Positions 52,901 to 63,256 of a stretch of DNA of 64,000 nt are shown here, one piece after another. The position numbers and the translations under genes are program-made. The DNA comes from Rhopalosiphum padi (taxonomy: Eukaryota > Arthropoda > Insecta > Hemiptera > Aphididae). Each line of letters opens with the position of its first letter. Position 1 is the stretch's first letter. The notes beneath the pieces were generated by a model that saw nothing but the letters and a program-made list of their open reading frames with translations, did no database searches and was not told where the DNA came from. The DNA lies in the NCBI RefSeq assembly GCF_020882245.1, contig NC_083598.1, forward strand, positions 68,113,858-68,177,857, written 5' to 3'.

Positions 52901-55900
52901 GATTATATGATTTATAGAGATCAATCAATAATGTAATTTGCTTTTGCTATAAATAATACCAAGATTTTTTTGGTAAAAAATGTTTTTAAGATGTTTGCCC
53001 ACATAAAGCGATATGTGAACACAAGAGTAATCTTCGCTGTTAACTTTCATTGTTTCTCACAAATGAAAATTAATCAAGTTTATTAGTCCATACTTACACA
53101 TATTTTACAACGGTGAGTGCGGTTTACTCTCGTGATTCACTTCCCACAAGAATGCTGTTTAATTGATAAACAAGTACTTACACTTTCTGGTATCTATACA
53201 AATTTAGAAATGCCCAGCTTGAAAAATGTTCAATTAGTCAACACCAGTAGCACCTGTCATCCTAAGTGATATTGGTTCTACGTCAATTTTATACTTTAAT
53301 ATTTTAAATGCAAGAAAATTACATACATCAAGTTGTATTGTAAATGATTCCATAATTCCTATTTTTAAGGTTCTATGATACATTTGATATATTATATGGA
53401 TTTGCATTGTAATAAAGAAGCGTGATAAAATCCTATTGTCAATTTCTCTGGTTGTCAATCTTTAATAGTCTTCTAAATTTTTAAGGGTTTCAGTAGAAAG
53501 CGGAGTTTGTTGTTGAACTTTAAAAATTTTGGATAAACAACACCTTGATTATCAAAGAACAGTGTTTACATCAGTTTCCAGCAAATACAAGAACTTTTTT
53601 CTAGTGCATTTCCACTTCTCAGACTTTTTCTGTAAGCTTTTTTTTATATACTGGAACGCTTCTCTGTTAATTTGTACTAGCTTATAATTTTTTTCTAACC
53701 ATACAAACTTGATTACTGCGCTAATTTTAGGGCCAAGCCTATCAATACTGATGTCATTATTTGTAAAAAGAAGATATGTGAAACTTACAATTGCATTTTT
53801 TATATACTTTATTATAGCCATTCAAGCTTTCTCTATTTTTAGTCTTATAAAACCATTTACCATCAAAATATCTGTGATAATTTTTACAGAAAAATAGTTA
53901 ATTTTATTCATAAAATAGGTTCCTATTTGCACCATTAAATCTTTGATTCTAGATGTCATAGTTAATCAACAACTAGGATCATGTAACTAAAATAAAGTTC
54001 ATTATTTTCTGTGTCTCTACTAATGATAAGTTTACTGTAATTATTATTTTGTATATTATCCTTAAATTAAATAAATAATTACTATTATTAATTTTACTTA
54101 AAATTTCAGTTTCATTCAATATTTCGATTTTAATACTTTTTAAACTGTAATCCTTTTCATGACTGAATCAATGAATTAGTTGGTCGTCTTTATTTTGTTT
54201 AATATTATCCTTAATTATTTCATATTTTTTTTTATATAATTAACATTAAAGTTGATTTGGTATTGTTTTTCACTTTTTTTTTTTGTGCCTTATTTAATAG
54301 ACGACCTAAAAATATAAACTACATATTAACACATTCTGTGTGTAGTTTTACAGTATACATTTTTCCTAGATATATAATTTTAAATAAATTCTTTTTGACT
54401 TATGGATTAGTTATTACATTCATGTAATACACTTGGTCTCTTGATAAAATTTCGATTATGAAAAACCGAATTTTAGTAATATTATTATTATTATTATTTA
54501 ATATTTATGGTACAGTCAACAGTGTTAATGTATAGTAAGTATAATTGTATAACTGATAACAGTTATATTTCATTTTTGTTGGCTGTGGGAAATGCATTGA
54601 TATTCCTTGTGGCTTATAATACATGTAGAAATGTGGACAATAAACATAATTATTGCATTAATAAATAATATTGCTTCATGATATTATTTTGTGCCAGTTA
54701 TCATTGTTGATCAATAAAATGAATTTAATCAACAAAAAAATTTGAATATAATATATTAAAATATTTTGGCTTTGATTTTTAAACTCGTAATTCAAAAACT
54801 ACAAGAAAAAAAACATCAATTTTACATTCCTGGCAAGTGCCTACCTTCCCAGACTCTTGCTCTGACCGGCCCTAACTAATTTTAATGTTGACCAAAACAA
54901 TAGTAGTAACCACAATAGTCAACTGATGAGCTTCTCTACTAACATTCAATTTAAAATTCAAAAATTTGAGAGGATAATAGAGTAAGTGTTGCCACCAAAG
55001 ATTAGGTTAGCTTTAAAAATAATTGATTGAAAAAAAAATATGTGATACAATGCAATTTAATTTTTAAATGACACTCATATTTATTTATTTGAATCTTCTA
55101 GTCTAATATTAATTTTGAATAAATTAAATAAGAAATATAATAACAGTTTCATTAGTGTTTCCTTTAGTTTATAATGCTTATTTTAATGGCACATCCATTA
55201 TATACTTACATTTATAATGATATTCATTGTATGACAAATGAACATGAGTAGTAATCACAATAAAACGCTAATAAATATTGTTATCAATTGGTTTGATCCA
55301 GTTAGTTTAGGTTAACATTATATAATATTATCGAAATTTTGCTATTATAAATTGTTAATGGATACAAATATTATTTTGATTATATAAATTTTTATTCTTG
55401 TTATTTATTATTCATATCATTTTCATCATCTTCTAATTCCTTCTTCTTTTTACTCTGAAAATTATTTCCAAAAATTAAATAATATATATTATATACTATT
55501 AGATAGATTTGTTATATTTTTACCTTGTGTTTCATAAAAGTACTGTATAATCAGATCCTGCCTAATTTTTTAGTGAATTTTATCTGTTCTTATATAAAAA
55601 TGACTTGAAAACATAAAAAATAAAAATGTTATATTTTTAATTCCTTGATGTATGAAATGAAGTTTGTGGTTAGAAAGTATTGTTATCAGAAAAAAATGTA
55701 ATTTGCATTTAAATTTGTTCCCTAATTATTATTATCATACTGCTTGGGTATTTTTTTTATTATATCCGAGTGTGTATTTAATAAATTATTATTTTTTATC
55801 ATTGCATTAAATTATTAATAAATTGACTTATTATATGTTTAAAATAGATTAACAACATTAAATTACCACGTAATGACAATGGCCGCAATAAAGGATTTGG

Positions 55901-58900
55901 ATATGTAGAGTTTGAAGAGCGAAAAGAACTAATTACTGCACTTGGAATGGAAAATTTGGTAAGCTTAAAAGTGTATTATCTAATATGTATTTTTTACTAT
56001 AAAACGAAGAAAAATATCTTCTAAAAAAGCACCAATATAATACATTTAATTAATTATATCGGTCGTCAACGGAAGTATAGTAGTAGTATACATTCTTAGT
56101 GGAAAATTGATTGTTATGATCAATTTTTCAATCCAGGGTGTTACATTTTATTATAATTTGTAGATTTATTTAATTATCTCTTAAATAGGTTTTAATAAAA
56201 AATTAACTTAAATTAGATTCGTGGACGTCGTGTACGAGTTGAACTGGCTAGTGGTATGCAAGATTCTAGAAATGCTTTTCAAAGAGGCAGTCGCATGGGT
56301 ATGGATTTTCCTAGTGATGAACCTGGTGATTGGCGATCGACTAACCGATCTTCAACTACTGATGATAGAGGAGGTAAATAAACTGCTTTTATTTTAGTAA
56401 AGCTTGTAAGTTGTAGTTGTGTCTTCATGTTCTTTAATAATATGCTGTAGAATCTAGAGTAAAGGTTCTCAACTTTTGAGTTCTACGCCCCCTTTCAAAC
56501 TATTTTATGAGTTAACACCCCAACCCTTACTACTATAAGATTGATGTATGCATAATATATATATATATACATCATAACATACTTTAAGGTTGGTTATTGA
56601 ATTAGTATGAATATAACCAATGAAGTTTTTTTAATATTTTATGAATTTATATTTGCATAAAAAAAAAAGTACACCAACATGACAAATGAAATTTTTTCAA
56701 CTTTTTCACGCCTCCTCTGAAATTTTGTCATGTCCCACTAGTGTTGTTGAGAACCCTTGCTCTATGTTTAAAACAGACGAAGCTAAAAAATTCAGTTTTT
56801 ATAACAATGTAGTAATTTTATGATCCTAACAGTTTTCTACTGCTAATCACTTATAAATTAGGTTGTTATTTTTAATAACATAATTTAATATTTATTTGAT
56901 ATAGTATATTATGTGTATTATTTTTATAGTTAATAAATGATCATTTTTTGCATATTTTATAAATTTTCAACCCTTTGTTATTATTACAATAACCTAATAA
57001 GTTATTTTATTTAGGATTTACTAGGCGACGAGATGGTGGTGCTTTTGATAAAGACCATGATAGTGAACGAGATAATGGTCCTTGGAGAAGTGCCAGACGT
57101 ACTGTTGATGACGATGTACCACGTAAACCATTTAGTGATCGTCGTTTTGATGATTCTGAAAGAAGACCTTTTAGTGACCGACGAAGTGATGATCCTGATG
57201 GTGGGAGAAGACCTTTTGGTGATCGTAGAGGAGATGATTCTGATGGTGGAAGAAGACCTTTTGGTGATCGTCGTGGAGATGATTCTGAAGGTGGAAGAAG
57301 ACCATTTGGTGATCGCCGAGGTGATGATTCTGATAGTGGTAGAAGACCATTTGGTGATCGTCGTTATGATGATTCTGACAGTGGAAGAAGACCTTTTGGT
57401 GAGCGCCGTGATGATATCGAAGGTGGACGAAAACCATTTGGTGAATCTAGAAGAGGATTTGGTTTTAAACGAGATGATGATTTGCCTGATATTGGTAATT
57501 ATTCATTTTTAGAATTAATATTTTCTAATGATAGTACTAGTACAAATGTATGAAATTTTAATATTATTTATCAGCTGGAGAAAATACTTCACAACCACAA
57601 GAACGCCCAAAGCTCATACTAAAGCCCAAGACTGTTGATCCAAATGCACCAACGACTGAAGCACCTAACTATGTAGCTGCATCATCTATATTTGGTGCAG
57701 CCAAACCCGTAGACACAGCAGCTAAAGAAAGAGAAATTGAAGAGAAACTTTTAGCTAAAAATGAACCAAAACCTCCTCAATCAGAATTGTCTGGTGCTTC
57801 CTCGGAAACCAGTTTAAATGAGGCTTCTGATAATAAGTAAGTTTTTATCTATTTTATGAAAAAAACCTATATTTTGTATTTCGCACATAATAAGTTCATT
57901 ATGGTTATGTTACTATGGCAAATTAGAAAAAAAATTATTATTAATTATAATAAGTTTTTTTTGAAACAAGTTAAAGTAAGACTTCTAATAAGAGGGTTTT
58001 TTTTTATCTCTTATTGAAGTTTGTATATTTTATGTTAAAATATTTTAAATTACAGATATTAAATTTCAACTTAAAAAGGTGGGCAGATTTGTTGAGCGAA
58101 GAGCGCAGTGAGTGGACTCTGTCTCCTGGTTATTTTATAAAAGAGTTACTTGTTTAAATGATTAATATTTTCTCTTATTATACTAAAATTTATTATTTGA
58201 CTTGTAAAAAAAGAAAATTTACAAATTTTAAAATTTATCTTTAGAACATCCATATTTAATATAAACATTAATGTAGAAGCTTAACAAATTTTATCCTATC
58301 CTTTGGGAAATTTTGGGATGAAATATTATAGAAAGTGTGTAGTAATTAATTTTTCAAATTATGAAAGAAGATAAGTTCTACTTTAATCCTTCCTAGTTAA
58401 AATATTATAATTAGGCTGATTTTTGATAGACCAAAAATAGTTCTTTATTATTTGGAATGAGCATTCAGCCAAAATTAAATGAGCAATCATAGTACCAGCT
58501 AAATTTAATTCTGTTTAGTTGACCTCCAATTTGCTCAATAAATTTAATTATTTTGAAGTTATAAAATTGTATGTACTATCCATTCAATTCATTACTAAAT
58601 TTGTTCTGTCCAAACATCTGTTTCTAAAACAAATTTTACTTTAACAGTTTCTTGTATTATTTGGTAATATGTAGTTTTCTAGAACATATTTGTTTGAAAT
58701 AATAATATTTAAAAATATATTTATCAAGAATACTTATACTATTATAATGGGAACAAATATTATCTGGAAATTAATTTGCAGATTAATATTTATAAATATT
58801 AATCAGGAAAAATAATATTAAAATTTGTATTCAAATACCAAGAAAGTATTACTCAAGAATTGTACAACTAATTAGGAGCAGTATTCCGAAATATCACTTT

Positions 58901-61900
58901 CCTGGGTTAGAAATACCATTGTATTTCTTTTTTAAATATTTTTCTATATTTTATTTAGATTTAATATAACACCCTAATTTTTTATATCTTGAAAAGTTAT
59001 TTAAATACTTTAATTAAGTTGCATTATGTATACAAAAAGTATTGAATGAACAGATCATTCTAAATTATAATTATAAGATGTGTATAATATATATGACTGT
59101 GGATAACATAATATTTTATAAAGTTAAAAATCTACCTTATTCTTACCAAAAATTTGTTAATATCATTTAAAAATTATTTCTCAATGATTGGCTGATTTTT
59201 GACAGATCAAAAATAAAATTTGGATTTAGCATATTTTATCCAAAATTATAAGAGCAATGCAATCATAGTCAGTGGCTTACTAACGGGGGGGATAACCCCC
59301 CTCCCAAGTTCAGGTCTAAGTACGCCACTGGTCATAGTACCAGCTATTGTTAATTTTTTTTTTTGTTATTAGAAAAAATAAGTTTTATTTTAATCCTCCC
59401 TAGTTTAAATTAAAATTAGGCTGATTTTTGATAGACCAAGAATAGTTCTTTATTATTTGGAATGAGCAATCAGCCAAAATTAAACGAGCAATCATAGTAC
59501 CAGCTAAATTTAATTCTATATAGTTGACCTCCAATTTGCTCAATAAATTTAAAAAAATTAATGCATCTTTTTGAATACGCTCAATTACATTTAAGTTAGT
59601 ATTAGGGTTATAATAGATTTAACATTTCCTAAGCAAAAGTGGTAAAAATCAGCTATGAAATGTTATACATTTTGGATTTAAATTATTGGATAACCTTTTT
59701 TATATAACAGCTATCATAAATATCTTATTTTCTTAGGTGTCAAGAAGAAACAGAAGTAAAACCACCTACTAAGCCTAAAGCAGTTGAAACATGGAGGCGC
59801 AGAAGTCCACGTCGAACAAATGATGATGATCGTATACCTCGTCGAAGAGCTTCTCCTGAACGTAACCCTAGATATGAAGAAGCTCCACCACCCCGGGAAA
59901 ATGCTTGGGAAAAACATTCTTTAATCAAAGAATCCTTGTCTTCCGAAGAAAATGTGTGCAATGGAACCCCAACAATGTATTAAAAACATTTATATTAATC
60001 AAAATGTATCTTAATACAATCTAAATATATTAATCAATTTTTATTTGTAGAGTGGAAGATGAAAAACCAAGACCAAATGTTTACATTCTACCAAATCTTC
60101 GTAAAAAAACTCTGGAAGAAACTGTGATATTAGATACAATAGAATCTGAACCTATTAGAGAAGAAACTTCCCCAGATTTAGATAAAAATGTTCCAGATAG
60201 AGCAGCTGATGGGTCAGAAATTGTTGAAACTATAGTTGTAGAAGCCCCAAATGATGTTAGAACTGACCCTGACGGCCAATCCAGTGAACCCGATGTAGTG
60301 AAAGACCAATCCGTTAACGAAGAAGATACAAATGATTCTGGGTTTATTGAATGTGGAAAAAATAGTTCTGATAAATGTAATTGTTTTTATTTAAATATTA
60401 ATATAAAGAATAGAATAAAATGTTAATTAATTTTTAGATAAATCAAAAAAGAAGCCTAAAGTTGTTAAAAAGTTATCAGAAATAGAAGTTAAGAAGAAGT
60501 AAGTTAAAACAATTTAAAATTAATAGTTACTTTATTATTAATAACATTTAATTTACAGAGATCCTGTTATAACTAAGGAGCTAAAGAAATCTGTAAGTAT
60601 AAATAGTACTTACATTTAATACAATTTTTCTTGCGAGTTTTGGGTAGAATAAAATCCAACCATATAAAAATCAGTGATATTTGAAAAATAAAATGTTTTT
60701 CTTATTAAAATTAATCTAAAAATATGTTTAAAAAATTTAAATAAGTGTTATTTTACTTTACCCATAATAGTTTTAAAATACAATCTTTTATTATTTGTTG
60801 AGTATGTTATTATGGATGTGTTGTCTCTGTCAACATACATAACAAATTTATTCTACCGGATTTTAATTATAGTTATTATTGAATTTATGAAAGAAAATTT
60901 AAGTTAGGAGTGGTGGGCATATCTGGATTTCAAAAATCTGAATTATTTGGACTCTTATTTTTTATATTCTAATAATTTTAATTCTACAACATATATTTCA
61001 AACATAGGTGTACCATATTTATTAATTTCATCATACATTATAAAATAGTCACATAAAAAGCAAATCCATAAAACCGGATAGTTCCAGATAAGAATTTTAT
61101 TTAAATCCAGATTTGGATATTTGGATTTCATGCCCATCCTTAGTGGTTATACACTGTTTTTTGAGTATACATGTACATATTATTATAACCTGGGTACATG
61201 TACAAAAAATATATATTAAGATCCCAAGTTTTTATACACTGGTATTTTTACCAATATACCAGTGTTTAGTATTTATCTGCGAAGTAAATTTTTATTTGTT
61301 TGTTAATACATTTTTATTGGTTATTTTAATTATTATTTTTTCACATTTTCTTTTAAAATTGTCTAAATTTATTTATTTAGACATTATTCTATGACTGTTT
61401 CTAAAAAACAAAATATGTAATATTTCAACATAAAATTAATTAATGTAATGTAAGGTAATATCATGGTTATAAGTACAGGGGTAATGTCATAGTACACAGG
61501 TAGTATATACCCGTGGCGGATCCAGACCGAGATAACGGGGGAGCCGATTTTTAAAGGGCACATTAATTTTGATAAAGTATTTATTTAGGTACATTTATAT
61601 GTTACTTTCCACAGTCTTGTACAGAATAAAAAAAAAAATATTTTTAAAATTGAATTGTAATTAGATAACGCTAATATAAACATTTGGTGAAAATGTCAAG
61701 TATTTACAATGATTCGTTTTTGAGTTACAGTAAAATTAAAAAATCGATTTTGCCGAATAGTGGTTTATGTAAAAATTTCCATTTTTCCGTTATGTTTTCA
61801 GGGTTTTCCTGGCGCTTTTGAAAACTACTGAAAATCTTTTTACTTTTGACCCCCCCTAAGTACCAACTAGATGAATATTTCTTTTCAAAGAGGAGCTGAA

Positions 61901-62573
61901 GTAAAAAATCAAAGCATTATTACTACTCTACAACATGATGACAGACACAAAAATGAAAAAAAAAACACATCTTTGTAGAATCAAATACATTCATCACTCC
62001 GTTCAGAATCTAAAAATATATCACTATAATTTTGTTACCCTTGAAGTATAATTACGTCAAAAACTAAAATCAGGGACAAGTGCATTTGCTATAATATTAT
62101 CTATAGATAAACTTTATTAAGATCCGGTGTATATATTAATGTTTGAAGAACACAGATAACACATGGATATAGTGTTATCTTAAGACTTCAGGCTACAGCA
62201 TAATAATACTATTAATTATAAAATTAAATAAATTGTTTTGAATGTTGTATAAGTCATAATTAAGTCTTAACATCAATTATAAAAACTTAAAACAATCTAT
62301 ATTCTGTTGTCCGCACATTAAAATAAACATTATTTCTGTGCATTCCTGTACAAAACCTAGGTATGAACCTTATTTATTCCACTATGGCAGGGTTGTACAG
62401 AATCGACAAATTCTATTGTTCGACACAATATAATTAATTGTCTACTACAAAATATTCTATGGTCTCCATTACTAATTATAGTATTCATTATTATAAATAT
62501 TATAATTTGCCTTTTATTTTTTTAGACTAGTAATAAATTTGCTGCACTTCTTGATGACGGTTCCAACGAATAG
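46365..62573 (+). CDS. eIF4B: Eukaryotic translation initiation factor 4B (12 exons)
   Basis: An RNA-binding cofactor that stimulates the eIF4A helicase during cap-dependent initiation in the cytoplasm. Exons are 46365-46371, 49902-50012, 50671-50852, 55848-55958, 56217-56373, 57015-57494, 57575-57836, 59737-59976, 60051-60376, 60438-60498, 60559-60592 and 62526-62573. All junctions are phase-compatible, giving 672 residues, slightly longer than vertebrate eIF4B. The basic N-terminus (MSSKKNKKQKW) is followed by an RRM at about 76-148 (RNP2-like FLVHMSNL, RNP1 KGFGYVEF at 115-122). Next comes an Arg/Asp/Gly-rich repeat region (about 190-345), equivalent to the DRYG region. The block ASSIFGAAKPVDTAAKERE (about 385-403) is a hallmark of eIF4B. 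An Arg-rich then acidic C-terminal tail ends KFAALLDDGSNE. Exon 1 codes only two and a third residues. The donor of exon 8 (GTATTA) is the weakest junction. Confidence 0.95.
46372..49901 (+). other. eIF4B intron 1
   Basis: A 3.5-kb intron that starts CpG-rich and becomes AT-rich after about 46980. It holds the tandem array at 47725-49045 and, downstream at about 49495-49545, a diverged single copy of part of the array unit (TTAATCCTTAAATCCAGAATGTTACATTCATT). Nothing else is supported. Confidence 0.7.
47725..49045. repeat. Tandem array of six ~208-bp units (intronic satellite)
   Basis: The landmark TTAGTGAGGGATCAGTCC recurs with its TGAGGG at 47751, 47968, 48176, 48384, 48592 and 48800. A degenerate seventh occurrence is at 49008. 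Spacing is 217 once, then 208 five times. Each unit also contains TCAATCCGGAATGTTACATC, a run of 6-8 A, GGTTATTAATAACTAATA and CACTTTGGCCGTCAAAT. The middle units are almost identical and the outer ones more diverged, as expected of unequal exchange. It lies wholly in eIF4B intron 1. Related single copies occur at about 49495-49545 and 56055-56155. Confidence 0.95.
50133..50450. mobile_element. MITE with GC-richer core in eIF4B intron 2
   Basis: The left arm GAGAGTAACATCAGTCAACA (from 50135) pairs with a right arm (to 50447) that in reverse complement reads GAGATTAACAGTCAACAAGA. Between them is about 270 bp, notably GC-richer than the surrounding intron (for example CCCGGGAAGG and CCAGCCGGGGGCC). 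Open frames on both strands here match nothing known. The target duplication was not determined. Confidence 0.65.
50943..51137. mobile_element. 195-bp hAT-type MITE in eIF4B intron 3
   Basis: It starts CAGTGTTTCTCAACC and ends GGTTGAGAAACACG. The 8-mers TCCTATGG (50935-50942) and TTCTATGG (51138-51145) flank it and differ at one base. The interior carries GGCGACACAC and GACGACACAC motifs just inside the two ends. It has no coding capacity. Confidence 0.85.
51635..51973. repeat. Direct duplication of a ~120-bp segment
   Basis: Copy A (51635-51758) and copy B (51851-51973) share GCACAGAGTTGAT, a TATTTTGCAGAAACT-like block, TTTTCTTTAGACAC, and AATGGTCGCAAAGTAAAA in the same order, about 216 bp apart. 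The copies have diverged by substitutions and small indels. They may be two units of a former tandem array. Confidence 0.8.
53230..53960 (-). pseudogene. Coding-like remnant of unknown origin
   Basis: Reading the minus strand from an ATG at about 53958, a single frame stays open except for one TGA until about 53552. It begins MTSRIKDLMVQIGTYF, and after the stop continues with MAIIKYIKNAIVSF and, later, EKWKCTRKKFLYLLETD. A second frame piece follows (53458-53234). The total is about 135 codons with one internal stop in the first part. I cannot name a family. A decayed transposon gene or an intron-nested pseudogene are both possible, and a chance ORF in AT-rich DNA cannot be excluded. Confidence 0.35.
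55561..55735. repeat. Dispersed repeat, copy 2
   Basis: This is the partner of 25400-25575, sharing TATAAAAATG, GTTATATTTTT and TTGATGTATGAAATGAA in order and orientation. It sits just upstream of eIF4B exon 4, mirroring the placement of copy 1 near a carbonic anhydrase exon, though this is probably coincidence. Confidence 0.6.
56055..56155. repeat. Diverged single copy of the 208-bp array unit
   Basis: In eIF4B intron 4, GGTCGTCAACGGAAGTA is followed by TTCTTAGTGG, then TTTTTCAATCCAGGGTGTTACATTT. This is the order of the array's GGCCGTCAAATGGAAGTAAA, TTTCTTTAGTGAGG and ATCAATCCGGAATGTTACAT words. It suggests the array unit belongs to a dispersed family. Confidence 0.55.
56463..56753. mobile_element. 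MITE in eIF4B intron 5
   Basis: The left end AAAGGTTCTCAACTTTTGAG and the right end TTGTTGAGAACCCTTG are inverted (GGTTCTCAAC versus GTTGAGAACC). CGCCCCC and CGCCTCC blocks lie inside the two ends. The family resembles the GTTTCTCAACC-ended element at 50943. No clean target duplication was seen. Confidence 0.65.
57128..57450 (+). repeat. 45-bp coding tandem repeat (RRPFGDRRGDDSDGG) in eIF4B exon 6
   Basis: About seven consecutive copies encode PFGDRRGDDSDGGRR-type units. The first copies carry PFSDRR, the middle ones PFGDRR, and the last PFGERR and PFGESRR. Arg and Asp pairs alternate with Gly/Ser/Phe, matching the role and composition of the vertebrate DRYG-rich self-association region but as a regular 15-residue repeat. 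Because of the periodicity, two other frames (57033-57512 plus, 57171-57437 minus) also stay open. These are shadows. Confidence 0.95.
58370..59560. repeat. Triplicated intronic segment in eIF4B intron 7
   Basis: Three related blocks lie at about 58370-58560, 59190-59345 and 59368-59560. Shared words are TTAATCCTNCCTAGTT, GGCTGATTTTTGATAGACCA, AGCAATCATAGTACCAGCTA and GACCTCCAATTTGCTCAATA. The first and third are closest to each other. The second is more diverged and interrupted by a 61-bp insertion. Confidence 0.85.
59270..59330. mobile_element. 61-bp hAT-type MITE with empty-site paralogues
   Basis: It starts CAGTGGCTTACTAACGGGGG and ends TAAGTACGCCACTG. The flanks are ATCATAGT (59262-59269) and GTCATAGT (59331-59338). 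The two sister segments near 58483 and 59492 read GCAATCATAGTACCAGCT without the insert. This shows directly that TCATAGT was duplicated on insertion. It is an unusually short element consisting of little more than its ends. Confidence 0.88.
60593..62525 (+). other. eIF4B intron 11 with repeat fragments
   Basis: This 1.9-kb intron contains an inverted-repeat element at about 60907-61135 (AGGAGTGGTGGGCAT facing ATGCCCATCCTTA). It also contains a transposon-like block at about 61512-61860 that starts CGTGGCGGATCCAGA and ends near TTTTGACCCCCCCT. The rest is AT-rich DNA. Confidence 0.6.
60907..61135. mobile_element. Inverted-repeat element in eIF4B intron 11
   Basis: AGGAGTGGTGGGCATATCTG near the left end faces GGATTTCATGCCCATCCTTA at the right, and GGATTTCAAAAATC faces an internal GATTTGGATATTTGG. 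About 230 bp with no coding capacity. No clean target duplication was seen. Confidence 0.55.
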
Positions 62574-63250
62574 AAAATACAGTTAATGTTTTATATTTTT
62601 TCATTATATTGTTATATTACTTATATTTAAGGATATATATATATATACATACATAGAGAAAGAGCTGAATATAAAATTGAAGACAGCCAACATATATCTT
62701 TCTTTATAATCTCTTTATGTTATATTCATTATATTAATGTCTGATAGAAATGTTTTTTAGTAAATGTAATTATGTGTTAATTTATGGTGATGCGCGACGT
62801 CTGTTGTTACACTACATCCATACAAATTTAAAGTGATACAAATTTAGACATCTTAATTTAACTAATCCTTTTTTTTAAACAGATCATGTGGTTTGCACAA
62901 TTATTAAATACCACTGTACAAAATTAATTTTTTTTTTGTGATTTAAATTTAAATTTTTTTTCAATTTGTCGTCTAAACAATCCATAAGACTGCTTACTTG
63001 AATAAGTGAATTATAATTTTTTTTTATATACATAAATACTAGGTATTATGATAACAGACGCTCATTATTTATGTTAACAAGACTTTGACCAAGGACAAGT
63101 CACTGCCAATCTTTCTTTTAGCATCTTAATTTGTAAACATTTTTTAAATTTTGTTGGTGATTTGTGTATCAACAGACTTACACAATTATAGAATTAAAAA
63201 TTAAATTCATCTATTATATATTCATATTTTGTAAGTATTATAATTTATAA

Positions 63251-63256
63251 AATAAA
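63251..63256 (+). terminator. Candidate polyadenylation signal of eIF4B
   Basis: This is the first AATAAA found downstream of the stop codon at 62571-62573, implying a 3' untranslated region of about 680-700 bp. The remaining sequence to 64000 is AT-rich and shows no new gene. A longer untranslated region is possible. Confidence 0.4.

Larger units (their letters stand above)
50853..55847 (+). other. eIF4B intron 3 (5 kb)
   Basis: It contains the MITE at 50943-51137, the duplicated segment at 51635-51973, and a minus-strand coding-like remnant at 53230-53960. It also contains a possible element end at 54825-54885 (ending GACCGGCCCTAAC) and a dispersed repeat copy at 55561-55735. The remainder is AT-rich with no supportable gene. 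Confidence 0.6.

Noticed and set aside
57171..57437. Minus-strand 88-codon frame rich in His/Gln
   Set aside because: Antisense shadow of the same 45-bp repeat, kept open only by the periodicity.
57033..57512. Plus-strand 159-codon open frame rich in Val/Met/Ile
   Set aside because: It is the wrong frame of the eIF4B tandem-repeat exon. The Arg/Asp frame continues through both splice sites and encodes the conserved protein.
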